A stretch of DNA of 64,000 nucleotides. Origin: Cercospora beticola (Eukaryota; Ascomycota; Dothideomycetes; Mycosphaerellales; Mycosphaerellaceae). Made by a program: the position numbers and the translations under genes. The notes under the pieces were generated by a model that saw only the letters and a list, made by a program, of their open reading frames with translations, had not been told where the DNA came from and did not search any database. The stretch covers positions 2,790,001-2,854,000 of the forward strand of contig NC_088938.1 of the NCBI RefSeq assembly GCF_033473495.1, written 5' to 3'. Below, one piece after another: positions 10,143-21,000 of this stretch. How positions within the stretch are numbered: the first letter of the stretch is position 1; each line of letters starts with the position of its first letter.

Positions 10143-11576
10143 ATGGCATTCCACATCCGGAAACCCACCGCTGACACATTCCTCGTAGAGCGTCCCAACA
10201 AGCGCCGTCCATTCGCCAATTTCGTCAAACGCCTGACCAATTTCAAACACGGAGACCAAAAGAAGGAAGACAATGGCAAGAAGGGCAGTGGAGGCAATGT
10301 TCTCAAGCACAAGAAGAACAACACGTCGTCGAGCAAGAACAACCCGTACCCGCAATCTGGGCATTTCCACCAACCGCATCAAGAAAGTCAGCCTTCGCTG
10401 AGCCCATCGGGACGAGAGCAATATGAGAGCGCGTCATTCTCGTCGCTTCCGGGAAGCTCAGTGCAGGAGGATGAGGGGCACAACGGCCACGGCAACAAGA
10501 GTGGAGCTCCAACGCTGGCAACAAACCCAGAAACGGTACACAGCGATGCCGGGCACAGCAGAGCGGTAACGACGTCCACGGGTGCAGGCGCACTGAGTAC
10601 GGCGGGTGCGAATAGTACCTTCAGCTCGCCAAACCACAGCGATCACTCTCTGGCAACTACCTTGACTACAATCCAGTCGATGTCAAATGCCGCTGGACAC
10701 CACAATTCCTCGCAACATACACACTACAACAGTCAGAGTCAGCCTAATGGCACTCACTTTTCGCATCAATACCCGGTGTCGCCAGCACCATCTGCGGCCA
10801 TGACTGCGTCTGCAATTCCGCGACACTTGCACGCCGATGCTACCGCCGCCTCGGTCGCAAACACCCCTGCGACTTACAGTTCGGCCACTGCCAACAACAT
10901 GCTCTCGGACAATGCCAGCATCCTCACCTTGGCTTCCTCGAGCAAGCGAAGGCGGAGAAGCATGGATACAGACGCATCAGTGCGCGCTCTAGCCCCTGGA
11001 TCGACGTTCGGAGGCAGCCGCGAGTCACTGCCACTGAGTGTGTTGAGCAGTGGACAAGATCCATCTCGTCAATCGATCGGTGGCATGCCTGGATCAGCCA
11101 GTGCGGAACGCGCTAGCGTGTACTCTTCGTCAGGTCTCATTCGGGAACTGCCAGGCACGCACACATCTGCTCTACAGTCTGAGCGCAACTCCTACTACAA
11201 CCGACCTGGTGACGCCAAATCTTTGCGTTCCATCACGAACATCAAAGACGACGCACGATCGATCAGCGGCATGGATGCGCGTTCGCAGTATGATGCCAAG
11301 AGCATACACGATGTCGCGAGTGTGAGAAGTGTCGACACGAAAGGCGCTTTGAACAATGAGTCTGATCGTCATCATGTCCGAAACGGTAGTATCCCGGGCA
11401 GCATCGGCGGTCAAGCTTATACCCCGAGTCTTTTGCGCCAAAGCAGCGCAGCCGGAACGCTGGACCTGAGTCGTCGAAGCAGCAACTGGGATGAGCCGGA
11501 GCAGAATAAAGAGAGCGCTGATGCGGTGGTCGAAAACACTAGCAACAGCGCCAAAAAGCAACCAGCACAAGATTAG
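10143..11576 (+). CDS. Conserved fungal low-complexity protein, function unknown
   Basis: A 477-residue protein from ATG 10143 (MAFHIRKP); an in-frame ATG also lies at 10131. The N-terminus has a basic block (RPNKRRPFANFVKRLTNF) that looks like the conserved part, followed by Lys-rich, then Ser/Asn/His/Thr-rich disordered sequence. Further on there is ILTLASSSKRRRRSMDT, a likely nuclear-localisation-like basic patch, and a region of repeated Asp/Ala/Ser-Arg-Ser segments. I recall related fungal proteins carrying an unreliable database label as a polycystin-like channel; nothing here shows membrane segments, so I do not accept it. Function is unknown. The 5' end may include a non-coding first exon. 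Confidence 0.6.
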   Translation: MAFHIRKPTADTFLVERPNKRRPFANFVKRLTNFKHGDQKKEDNGKKGSGGNVLKHKKNNTSSSKNNPYPQSGHFHQPHQESQPSLSPSGREQYESASFSSLPGSSVQEDEGHNGHGNKSGAPTLATNPETVHSDAGHSRAVTTSTGAGALSTAGANSTFSSPNHSDHSLATTLTTIQSMSNAAGHHNSSQHTHYNSQSQPNGTHFSHQYPVSPAPSAAMTASAIPRHLHADATAASVANTPATYSSATANNMLSDNASILTLASSSKRRRRSMDTDASVRALAPGSTFGGSRESLPLSVLSSGQDPSRQSIGGMPGSASAERASVYSSSGLIRELPGTHTSALQSERNSYYNRPGDAKSLRSITNIKDDARSISGMDARSQYDAKSIHDVASVRSVDTKGALNNESDRHHVRNGSIPGSIGGQAYTPSLLRQSSAAGTLDLSRRSSNWDEPEQNKESADAVVENTSNSAKKQPAQD

Positions 11577-12385
11577 GTCCCTTGCGATGCCGTATTCTAT
11601 TGCGGCGAAGAGAATGGTATCCTATGGCGAACGAGGGGAAGGGCGCTCAGCGTGGATTTGATGCTCGATCACGCGAGGACGAGATATTTGACAGAGCAGT
11701 CTCGGTTACGAGCGAGGAGGCTGGAGGTATTGAGAACGGAATACCAGAATTCTTGAGGGCGGCGCACGGGAAGCTGGTGGGGTGGATGTCCGTGTATTCG
11801 GTCTGGAGTTTTGCTTACGATTCGATCAGTCTGTGTTATTATCCAAGAAGGTGTGCGCTCTTCAAGGCGTGGGGAACATGGCGAATTATTGGGGATCAAC
11901 AGCACGATACCCGGGCAGCATGGCACAGTCGTGGAGTCTGAAAATTGGAATCAATGGATCAATCAATCAGTCGCTTCTATTTGGTTTGTGGCGCATAAGT
12001 CTTTTCTTTACATATGCAAGTGACTTCTATGATAACCGGTCCTGCTCTCTTTCGCCTCCTGCCGTCATGGCTGCGAATCTTGGCAAAACAGGTCATTCCG
12101 CTTGATCGGACCATGAATCGTGGATTCCGAGGCGGCCTTTTGAGCTATTGCTTTCAAATCTGGCAACGCAGTGCCAATACTCGCCTGTAATGGTAACTCT
12201 CGAGACTCTTGCTTCTGCGCCCTCGAGAGATTGATAGGCGAATCGCCGTACCATAATGGATGTTGTTTTCTTGCCATCACAGGCCACGTGGAGTCGGTAA
12301 GTTGTTTTGAAGCCCTCCGCTCTTTTGATAGAGACTTGTTCAGTAGAGGTGCCGGAGGGTCACCAGCGGAGATGTCATATGTCCT
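11577..12385. other. Convergent intergenic region
   Basis: This 0.8-kb gap lies between the 3' ends of the low-complexity gene (+) and Med18 (-). It holds an open frame at 11582-11941 with no recognisable features, which I take as 3' UTR. I see no RNA gene or repeat. Confidence 0.4.
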
Positions 12386-13353
12386 TCAAGCACCCGATGC
12401 GATACCCATTGGGTTGCCCTTAACTCTCGTATCCAACAGCAATCGATCCGGCGCAATCAAATCAATGGCACCATCGAGCGTCGACTTGAACCTCGTCAAT
12501 TCCGCCACGGCTGCCTCTGTCAGCGTGCTGTTGGTTGGATCATCTACGCAGATTGACACCTCGATGATGAAGCTCCCACTTGCGTCGATGAGTTTCAGCT
12601 GGCTAGAGGTCCTTGGCGGCGAAGTTTCAGCAAGAGGGTCTTGGGGTGGTGTTGCAGTCTCTGGTGGATTGGAGTAGAAGCGGATGACTTTAATGATGAG
12701 GTTGTGGTGAACGAAGCGGGACCCGGACTGGACATATTGACGCTTGAGATGATAGGATTGGGGTTGCTTGAAGAGGGAAAGTTGCTCTGGGGTTGCAGGT
12801 TGCGAAGTGGTGTTGCGGGAGATGTAGGTTGTTATGCCGGTGTCAGGGACTGTGTGGGTGATCGTTAGTGGAACTGTCACCTTGTGGAGAGACGAGTGGA
12901 CGGGAATCGAGTGCCAATCGATAGTAGAGAGTAGATTGAAGGGTAGGAATCGCAACTCACCTGACTCTGCTCGAAAAGTCCATGGCTGTACATTTGTTGC
13001 AGTATCGCCATCGACGTTGAAACCACGTACAAGTCTGTGGTAGCTCAAAGGCTGTGTGACAGTGGTCTTGGGCTGCGGTTGCTGCAAGGACCGTGTTAGC
13101 TCCCTCAAGCATTGATCCCCTCAGCTATCGGTAGGAGAAGAACGGTGGCTGCTCCAACGACCGTTGAAACGACTACTAGGACTGGACAACATACCCTCTT
13201 AGAAACTGCAGCCTCTTGAGCCTTCAGCTGAGCATACAGCAAAATCTGCTCGTTGATGGGCGTGGGTTGATTACTTGAGATTCCGGCCAGGATGCTTAGA
13301 ACCTGCTCCTCTCGCGCGGCCGGAATTTGCGAATAGAGCAAGTACTCCCGCAT
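12386..13353 (-). CDS. MED18: Mediator of RNA polymerase II transcription subunit 18
   Basis: Two exons, 13353-13195 and 13081-12386, are joined in phase 0 across a 113-bp intron (donor GTATGT, branch GCTAAC, acceptor TTGCAG) to give 284 - 1 = 283 residues. The start was set at MREYLLYSQIPAAR because the Med18 family begins with this kind of segment (EYLLY-x-QIP, then EQVLSILAGI). The second exon has family-like strands such as RGFNVDGD and the SFIIEVSICVDD stretch near the C-terminus, in the region of the Med18 beta-barrel. Med18 (yeast Srb5) is part of the Mediator head module and contacts Med20; it acts in the nucleus. An ORF extends 43 residues upstream of the chosen ATG but that sequence does not look like protein. 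Confidence 0.8.
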
Positions 13354-13541
13354 AGTGGTGGTGATGTGTCGAGGATGACCCGGCGGTTGCTGCAAAGCCC
13401 GATTTCGGAGATATGGGGTCGATATGGGCGAAGGGATTCGCACGACACAGTGGGGATGTTTAGTGATGATGCGATGGCACAATGGCGTGAGAGCGGGCGG
13501 AATAGACTGCTGTTTTGATCGATTCCGACGTGCTCGTCAAA

Positions 13542-13667
13542 ATGCCGCTGCCACCGCAGGATCAGGTCTTAGAAGCAGGTGTCTGGCAATTGTGCAAGCC
13601 CTTCAACATTCACTTGAAAGAATGCCCACAAAATCCGACGAGCCGAATTGCTGGCGCGAAGGTTTGA
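13542..13667 (+). CDS. Possible 41-residue small protein
   Basis: The frame reads MPLPPQDQVLEAGVWQLCKP and continues to ...SRIAGAKV before a TGA. It lies between the divergent Med18 and Kgd4 genes. The composition looks protein-like (Trp, two Cys, balanced charge), but length alone gives no statistical support. It could be a short gene, the first exon of one, or chance. Confidence 0.22.
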   Translation: MPLPPQDQVLEAGVWQLCKPFNIHLKECPQNPTSRIAGAKV

Positions 13668-14060
13668 TTCGTTGCATGTGAAGAGGACGATGATGTGCCG
13701 CGCGCGTCGTGTTGCCAGATTGGAGCAAGCTTCGCCGGGGACTCCACATGCGCGCATGGACGCCTGTCGACTCCCGACAATCACCGACATGAACTAGTTC
13801 TACAAAGCACATCCCACCTCCACTCTCACCTTCCACCCACGTCCTCTCACTCTCTCACGCGCACACCGACCGACGCGCAGCTTCGTCGACCTGCACGCCT
13901 CCCTCGACTCCCATGTGGACCGCTGCAGATTCCTCTCCCATATCGCAAACCTTATCCGACACGCCGTAAACTGCCCGACGGAGGATATCGGATCCCCGAC
14001 CACCTACCATACCTGCAACAACCTCGTCGCAAACCACATCCACGCACACATCCACGCACA

Positions 14061-14534
14061 ATGCAGGCCACACGGCGGCTCTTCCAGCACCGCCAGCCCA
14101 TGATCCGTTTCTTGGGAAAGCGATCAAACCCCAAGCGTACGTCATACTCTCGCAAACACTCGCCATTGCGATCGACATATCACTAACCACAAGTCTATTT
14201 CACAGAAGTCGACCATACCCCAAAGCCACACCCCGAGTCCCCATCCCACGATCTTCCTTCATCGTTCGCCAACTACCGACAACAAGCCATTCAACACGGA
14301 CCTCTGAAGGGCGGCCAGCAGAAGCCTAACGCACCGTCTTCTGGCTCCGCAGCCGCACCATTGAATCCTTACGGAGCGATTGGAGGCAGGAGCGCAAAGG
14401 AATTGGGGCCGATCAAAGTAGCACAGGGAGAATTCGCGGATAGGAACGATTTGCCAAAGAGGTTCCACCGGACAGCGTGGAGCCAGGCTGAAATTGATGC
14501 GATCGAGAGTGGAGGAGCGAGCATGTTTGGCTGA
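14061..14534 (+). CDS. KGD4: 2-oxoglutarate dehydrogenase subunit 4 (Kgd4/Ymr31), mitochondrial
   Basis: Exon 1 (14061-14136) encodes a short Arg-rich presequence (MQATRRLFQHRQ) and then MIRFLGKRSNPK. A 69-bp intron at 14137-14205 (GTACGT, branch CACTAAC, acceptor CACAG) is followed by exon 2 to 14534, giving 134 residues. Exon 2 starts VDHTPKPHPESPSHDLP and ends in SQAEIDAIESGGASMFG. These are the family hallmarks: an N-terminal FxGKRxxPK segment, a HTPxPHP segment and a C-terminal Glu/Ile-rich helix. Kgd4 links the E3 subunit to the 2-oxoglutarate dehydrogenase core in the mitochondrial matrix; it was earlier labelled a mitochondrial small-subunit ribosomal protein (Ymr31/MRPS36). Confidence 0.88.
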
Positions 14535-14813
14535 AGAAGGAATATGCACAGCAGCCTGAGAGAAGGAATGCGAGGACCTATGGACGTGCTGGAAAGAATC
14601 ACGATTCGGGAGGGGAGGCGGAAATGAAATCCCACGTGCAATGAGAGACTTCGCTAGGCGGACATTGAGCAGGAGAAATTATGCTTCGCGATAAGATGAG
14701 CTCAGCAACGGAGAGTATCGAGAGCGACATGAAAATGCTAAGATAAGAAACACTGTACTGGTACGTGTACATACTGCTAGAGCATAGAACACTTACGACC
14801 AAGAAGGAACTTC

Positions 14814-15917
14814 TCAACCGACCGAAGTGCCCTCCTCCGCCTCAAAGTAGGTGGCAGTCTGATCACCTTCTTCCAGCTTCCGCTGCAGCAACTCCATCTC
14901 TTCTTCCAATTCGGCTTTCGAGCAGTTCTGCTTCGCGAACTCGAAATCGATCAGGATCACCTCTTTGCCCTCCGCCCCGTCTCCCTTAGGCACGAGGAAA
15001 TTCCCATGATCGGGATCGCCGAGCTTGATACTCAGCGCGTGCAACCGCGCAAGAGCCCTCTTACAAGCTGTCAAATCTTCCAAACCCGCAGCGCGTCTCA
15101 TGTTCCCGGCATATTCGATCACGATGCCGATGACCCGGCCTCCATCGCCCTCTAAAAGGTGGCCCAGGAATTTTGGCCCAGCGCGGCTGCCACTCTCGTG
15201 TAGAGATCGATAAATTGCGGTTTCCGTCCTCATGTGGTCGATTTCCCATGGCCAGACGGCCATCTTGACGATGACAGGTTTGCCATTGTTGATTGCAGGG
15301 CTAGTGCAGATTCGGACTCTCTGGTTGAGATCATCTTGTTCAGTGAAGTCCACTTCGTTGAGCTGGGTGGGATGCCAGACGGTTTCCACCTTTGGGAGTT
15401 CGATCGCCTCGAGTCTGGCGAAATACACTTCGGCCGTCGCGGGGTCCTTGGCTACGTGTCCGCTGTTCCAGTCCCCGGGTGGAAAGGGTGGCAAGAGCTC
15501 GCCAATAAGAGTGGGCGCAAAGGTCCGATCTGTGAGAGGGCGGTCGGGAAAAACGCCTGGCGCGGTCGAAACATACTTCACGTTTTTCTCGTCGAGTAGG
15601 AAGCGATAGTCACTATCGGTGCTACCGTCCTCATCGAAGGAACAGGCGAGGAGACGCACGTTGGTGTTCTTGAGTTGAGCGGTGCCCATGATAAGCAGAA
15701 TTCGTCGGCCAATGCAAAATTTCGGAGGCAGCTGCTTCGCCGCAAGAGGTATTGCGATGGCGCCTGTCGCGGGCTGCTTTATTTCAGGCGAGGCTGTCGA
15801 CGGACCTGCCAGATGCTCTCTGCTGTCTAGATTGCTGCGCGGCAATGAAAAGAAGTTGACGTCTGAGTAGGCAAGCGAAAGTCCTCCGCCTGGAACTGTT
15901 TGGTGGTCACTAGCCAA
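14814..15917 (-). CDS. Protein-kinase-fold protein, fungal conserved family
   Basis: A 367-residue single-exon frame. The part from MGTAQLKNTNVRLL (start 15689) matches what I recall as the normal N-terminus of a common fungal family sometimes mislabelled alpha-galactosidase A. The upstream ATG at 15917 adds 76 residues, so the true start is uncertain. The C-terminal half has a kinase-like fold: VIVKMA (beta-3-like Lys), ETAIYRSL (helix C), IGIVIEYA (hinge), DPDHGNFLV (catalytic-loop-like with Asp and Asn), and VILIDFEFAK in the position of DFG. It may phosphorylate a protein or a small molecule, or be a pseudokinase. It is tail-to-tail with KGD4, 279 bp apart. Confidence 0.6.
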   Translation of the reverse strand: MASDHQTVPGGGLSLAYSDVNFFSLPRSNLDSREHLAGPSTASPEIKQPATGAIAIPLAAKQLPPKFCIGRRILLIMGTAQLKNTNVRLLACSFDEDGSTDSDYRFLLDEKNVKYVSTAPGVFPDRPLTDRTFAPTLIGELLPPFPPGDWNSGHVAKDPATAEVYFARLEAIELPKVETVWHPTQLNEVDFTEQDDLNQRVRICTSPAINNGKPVIVKMAVWPWEIDHMRTETAIYRSLHESGSRAGPKFLGHLLEGDGGRVIGIVIEYAGNMRRAAGLEDLTACKRALARLHALSIKLGDPDHGNFLVPKGDGAEGKEVILIDFEFAKQNCSKAELEEEMELLQRKLEEGDQTATYFEAEEGTSVG

Positions 15918-16432
15918 GCCCCGGATTGCGGCCCAGCAAACAAAAGAACGGCCACTGTGGCGCGCCTACACGACACATAGTCTTTCGTTTCGTCGATAAT
16001 ATGGCAAGTCAGCATGTATAGCACGATGAACCCTGGTTGAACTCATTGCATGAGTGGAAGCAGCCCACAGCCGCTACGATACACTGCGAAATCTTTCACG
16101 CATGCTTCACCGAGGGCACACACCATTGGGATTCTGCCATGAATGCAGTTTACGTGATGCTTTCGGAGACATAAAACCAGCATGTCCCTTCAGCATCGAA
16201 GGAATCATCATCAGAGTAGCCAAGAAGCTCAAACGAGCACACTCTACCAGACCTCAAACCAACCCCACACTGCCAAACCACAGTCAATACCCAGCAGCGC
16301 CTCTCCGAGCTTCTCACACACTCTCTGTAAGTCCAACTCTCCAGAAGCACCATTCTTCGGCACGAATCGATGCTGACATTTGCCTCAGACCCTTCTCTAT
16401 CAAGGCCAGCTACCACCCCAACACCTCACACA
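15918..16432. other. Divergent intergenic region
   Basis: It lies between the kinase-fold gene (-) and the small Cys-rich gene (+) and should carry their promoters. The ORFs in it are short and show no protein character. Confidence 0.4.
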
Positions 16433-16618
16433 ATGTGCGTCCAGAAGATGCGCCGCTACACATGTGGCTGTGAAAAACCAGAGCGTTTCATCCAATGCCG
16501 TAGCCGCACCGGGACCAATGTCTCGTGCAATACGGTTACCAAACAATATCTCGTACCATCTAATCACATGTGCAGAGCGCACACAGTGAAGCCGAGGACG
16601 GACGAGATGCATCGTTAA
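16433..16618 (+). CDS. Small intracellular Cys-rich protein
   Basis: A 61-residue ORF (MCVQKMRRYTCGCEKPERF...). It has six Cys after the start (C2, then CGC, QC, SC and MC contexts) plus a final RAHT. There is no signal peptide, so it is unlikely to be a secreted effector. The spacing (CxC, C, C, C with a His near the end) suggests a small metal-binding fold. I recall short uncharacterised fungal proteins with a similar RRYxCGC start, but cannot confirm family membership. It is 86 bp from the 3' end of the convergent F-box gene. Confidence 0.4.
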   Translation: MCVQKMRRYTCGCEKPERFIQCRSRTGTNVSCNTVTKQYLVPSNHMCRAHTVKPRTDEMHR

Positions 16619-16703
16619 GCGTGAGTTGGAGGCGTTTGGTGGTAGACGACATGAATTGTACAGAACATCAAGCATTGATGCTGTTAGGCGTTAGCAGCAA
16701 TTT

Positions 16704-17801
16704 TTAGACGTCGTACCTCTCCCTCCTGACATGCATGTATTTACCAACCGCCTCGTTCACAGGCCTTACATGACCATATCGTTCCAAATGCTCCGAAATC
16801 CCTTTCCTCGTATACTTGATCCTCATCTTAGATACTCCGTCCCTTGCGTCTCGCCCATCTCTACACCCAAGACAGAAATATCCCCAATCTGCTTTCCGTC
16901 CCCGGTCATATAAATACGGCGCCGAAATAATCGCCATAAATCTCCTCGGCTCGCAAGTCGTCCTGTCCAACATTGGAAGCTCGTTCGTAGCGTCTCCGTT
17001 CATCACCGCTCTGCGATCAAAGAGTCGGACACGCTTTCGCACTATTTTACTCCGATCTTTCGGCCATGTTGAAGCGTAGCGCCCGGGTAAGCTAAGGATA
17101 TTTGGAATGTTTGCTTCGAGCAGGTGGTCACGAAATGTCTTGCCGGAGTCTTGCTGGTGAGGATTGTGCGCCGCGAAGTGACATGATGCGAGACCGGTTT
17201 CCAAAGGTAGGAATTCTGTCCGCGTGGTGAAGCAAGCGTAGCAGACTCTTTCGCAGGTGATGAGGTAGAGATAGTCGCCAAAGCGGTCACAGCTGGAGCA
17301 TTGCGTCGTGCAGAGGGTTTGATATAATGTCTGGCAGTCGTATGAAGTCGCTTGAATGCTGAGGACAGCGCGGATTATGTCTGGGCAATGCTTGAGGATG
17401 GAACCGTATTGGGCGATGGAGTTGACTAGTTGTATTGCTCGGCGGTTGATACGACGAAATGTCGCTAGTGAAACGGGATCGCAGTGGAGGATGATTTCGA
17501 TGAGGAGCTCGTGGGGGAGATTTTCGAGTCGTCCGAGAGGAAAGAGTGCTTCTTTGGGCATAATATCACTTCTCGTGGCTTGTAGAGGGCAACCGGTGGA
17601 AAGATTTGCATCGTTGAGAGTACTGTCGAATTCGTCTTGTCGAGTGTAGACCATGCTCGGAGAAGGCATGTCTGCAGTTGGGTCTGATACCGTTGTCATA
17701 TTGTGCTTGGCTGGATCAGTGAATGTTAGGTGAAGGAGAGGTGGACAGCAATGTTTTTTGGAGGCTACTTCGCTTCTATGATTGAGCATCGCCCTCTGCA
17801 T
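16704..17801 (-). CDS. F-box protein
   Basis: A single-exon 365-residue frame. An F-box begins near residue 90 with LGRLENLPHELLIEIILHCD followed by PVSLATFRRINR. Next comes a Cys-rich segment (CTTQCSSCDRFGDYLYLITCERVCYAC, shown here only by its Cys pattern: C-x2-C and C-x3-C-x2-C) and then a C-terminal domain with another Cys pair (FCLGC). This F-box plus Cys-cluster layout is common in large fungal F-box families, in which the F-box binds Skp1 of an SCF ubiquitin ligase and the rest binds the target. The target is unknown. In-frame ATGs further downstream (for example MTTVSD at residue 35) are alternative starts. Confidence 0.7.
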   Translation of the reverse strand: MQRAMLNHRSEVASKKHCCPPLLHLTFTDPAKHNMTTVSDPTADMPSPSMVYTRQDEFDSTLNDANLSTGCPLQATRSDIMPKEALFPLGRLENLPHELLIEIILHCDPVSLATFRRINRRAIQLVNSIAQYGSILKHCPDIIRAVLSIQATSYDCQTLYQTLCTTQCSSCDRFGDYLYLITCERVCYACFTTRTEFLPLETGLASCHFAAHNPHQQDSGKTFRDHLLEANIPNILSLPGRYASTWPKDRSKIVRKRVRLFDRRAVMNGDATNELPMLDRTTCEPRRFMAIISAPYLYDRGRKADWGYFCLGCRDGRDARDGVSKMRIKYTRKGISEHLERYGHVRPVNEAVGKYMHVRRERYDV

Positions 17802-18090
17802 TTATGCCGCCCTGGTTTGGGCGGCTGTGCTCACAGTAATTATAGATGGTTCTAAATCGTGGCGCATTGCCGAAGTGCATGCGGTTTGACGAGGGCGATT
17901 AAGCGCCAATGGTTTTGCTGGAGGGCGCAACTTCACTCATGCCAAGCCATGATTCTATATCGCGTGGAATCTCAATCAGATAAATGTGCTAAAACATGGA
18001 TATAGTAGGTATCGATGATAAGGATCTAAAACACCACCGGCGCCTTCAGAAATGCTTCAGTCCACCCATTGCTACAGTGCGGCGCAAATT
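17802..18090. other. Gap between F-box promoter and NRPS 3' end
   Basis: This 289-bp stretch holds the upstream region of the F-box gene and the 3' UTR of the NRPS. It is the left border of the siderophore cluster. I see no gene in it. Confidence 0.4.
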
Positions 18091-21000
18091 CTACTTTCGC
18101 AATGCGGCCACACAAGCAACGATTTCTTGCTCAATACTTCCAACAAAGCCACGAATTCCTTCGACACTCATCAACGCTGCATCTGCTCTCACTCCGAACA
18201 CAATTCCCTTCTCTCCCGGTCCGACATCGACGAAAACCTGATGCGACTGCAAAAAGTTCGTATCGAGTGCGTCTACTGCTGTGCGTCCTGGTAGAGCCTG
18301 CGGCGAAGAGTAGTCGGTCGGGACACCCAACGCAAGAGGCTGGAAGAGGTTGTCTTCTTCGTTCGCAGACCCAGATCCGATGAGGATATTCTTGTTCCAT
18401 AAGACGTTCAAGTACGCATTGAACGGAAGTTGAGTTGCACCTGGATCTGCGGCTTGTACAGCAGTGCGCAAGCTACTCTGCTCGTAGGCGACACGTGCGC
18501 TGAGCATTTGCTGAATCTTTCGGATACTGTCGAGCACATCCCGTTTGAGCACTTCTGGCACACACCATGGAAGCGTGTTCACCATTGGTCCTAGTACGTG
18601 CTCGATGCCATCGAATGCAGTGCTGCGACCGAGCTGGAAGAAACCAAACATGGGGCTGGAGGTCGCAGTGACGTTGGCAAGGGCGCGAGCAAACGCAACG
18701 AGCATGACATGCTGTGGTGAGATGCTATGGCTGGCGCAGACCTGCTCGATGTCGGCAAGAAGAGCCGTCGTGCTTTCGATCATGCAGAAGCTCTGGCTGC
18801 GGTCCTGGTCGTCTCTCGTCTTGGAGGCCGATGGAATGATTGCCTTCTCTGATCCAGTGAGAGTCTGTCGCCAGAATGTCTTCTCTGCATCTGGATCACG
18901 GGATTGTATCGTGTGGCGAACCAGTGCGGAGAAGGAAGGTGCAGAGTCTGGCTCACCGCCCTGGTAGATATTCGCAAGCTCTGTGATCAGCCGCGGCATG
19001 CTCCATGCATCGTAGAGAGCATGATGCACATAAAGCATGACCGCATCTCCATCTGCTGCTTTGACAAGACGAAGTCGAATGGGAGGCGAGAAGAGATCTG
19101 ATGGAGCGCGGGCTTCTGCATGTGCCGTTTCCTTGACGATTTCGACCATGCTCTTGTCGCTCTTGACCTCTACGAATCCGTCAACTTTGATGGCACCATC
19201 TCGCAGCACAACTTGCAAAACGGTCTTATCTGCAATCGCTGCAAAAGTGGTTCTCAGGACAGAGTTGCTTTGCCTCAACCTGTTCCACGAGTCGCGCAGT
19301 TTGTCTGCGTCAAGACGAGTCCGCGAGTAGAAAGTCCAGCCTGGCTCGTATAGCGTTCTTCCTGATTGCAGCCAGCTTTGAAGATGATACTCTTGACCAG
19401 GTAGCAGCGGCAGTACTTCTTCGATGTCGGTTGAGTCGATTGCCAGATGGGTCAAAACGGCCTGGGTCTGCTCGCTGGAGACGAGCTCAGCAGAACTCAT
19501 TGCTTTCGAGCTGTCGGTGGCTTTGTCAAGCTCGCTAGCCACTATCTCGCAGACTCGCCCCAGTGTACCACCGCTGAGAATGTCCGCAACGCTGACTCGA
19601 AGACCGGCCTTGCGACATCGGGATGCGATCTGTATGCCTGCGATCGAATCGATGCCAAAAGAGTAGATGCTTGCTTCGAGCGTGATGCTTTCAGGCGAGA
19701 CTTGAGCGACTTCCGCCATAGCTTTGCGGATCGTGTCTGCGTATTGCTCAATGGCAAGCTTATCAAAGGACACCAAGCCAACGCTCTTTGAAGCAGTTGA
19801 TTGAAGCTTGAGCGGCAGGCTTCGCAACTGTTCTGGATATGCCGTTGCGTATCGCTCAGGCTTCTGAAGAATATCTTGCACCGCGGATTGGAAATGATCG
19901 AGCAATGTTTCGAGCTCTGCTTTGGGGATGGAGGCATGTGCTCGTGCTGTTACGCCCTCAGGAAGGTGCTCGACTTCAAAGTTCAAGCGGTATTCTGAAG
20001 GCACTGGAGCTGTGTCCGATTCGAGCGGCTTGCCCAAGGTGAGCAAACTAGGTCCATCAGCGCTCCCGTCCACTTTGGTGTACACGAACAGACTGTCGAT
20101 CAGTGCAGCACTTGGATCTATGTTGCTGTTGTCATCGCTCCTCCAGCTCTTCTGTATTTCCGCTAGAGATGCGTGTTGATACTCTAGAGAGCCGGTGTTC
20201 ACATCGCGTACAGCTTGGACGAGCTCCTGGTTGCTCTGTAGGGAGTCTTTCATCGACACGCGGAAGGGAACGGTATTGAACATTGGACCAACAATTTCGG
20301 TGTCGCCTGATCCATCTTCCTCATGGACTTCGACGCCGGTCCTCGCCGCCATGACATGTCCAAATGCGACGTCACGTCGTCCATGCAGGCATGCTAGTGC
20401 TTTGGCAAATGCTGCCACTAGCACGTCCTTGAGAGAAATGTCGTCTCCCAAAGATGCCAACTCCAACGATCGTGGCTCGGCAGTGATTGTTCGCTCTGCA
20501 AGATGGAACTCGCTTGATGCCGAATCATCGATGATTGGCGCGCCCTCATATCCTCTCACTTGCTCGACCCAGAATTTGACTGCTGGCTTTGCGACTCGGG
20601 CAATGGCTTGAGCGGCTTTGTAGTAGGGCGTAATGGATGGCGGCATCTGGTTCCCAATATACCGTGCGGCCAGCTGTCGAAAGAGCATGCCAATGCTGAT
20701 ACCGTCATATATCGCGTGGTGCAGAGTGAGAATGATGACCGGTGAACGCTTCGCATTCGCGTTGTTGTCGTCAGAAAGGCTCTCTTGCACAACTGTCACG
20801 CCCGCCAAAGGCTCGCCACTCTCGATTCGACGAGAGAAGTCTGATTTCTCAGACGACAGCGACAACCAATACTGATGAGCGTTCTCGACTTCGACTTGCC
20901 TCCAATCTGGTTTCTTCACGTTCCCTTTGTCATTTTTGTGGACGACGCCTACCCACGGGCTGCCCGCATCGCGAAGCTCTGGAAGCCAATGGAATGTTGT

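Noticed and set aside
9589..10188. 199-codon plus-strand ORF upstream of the low-complexity gene
   Set aside because: It overlaps other ORFs on both strands, has Pro/Ser/His noise composition and lies in a divergent promoter.
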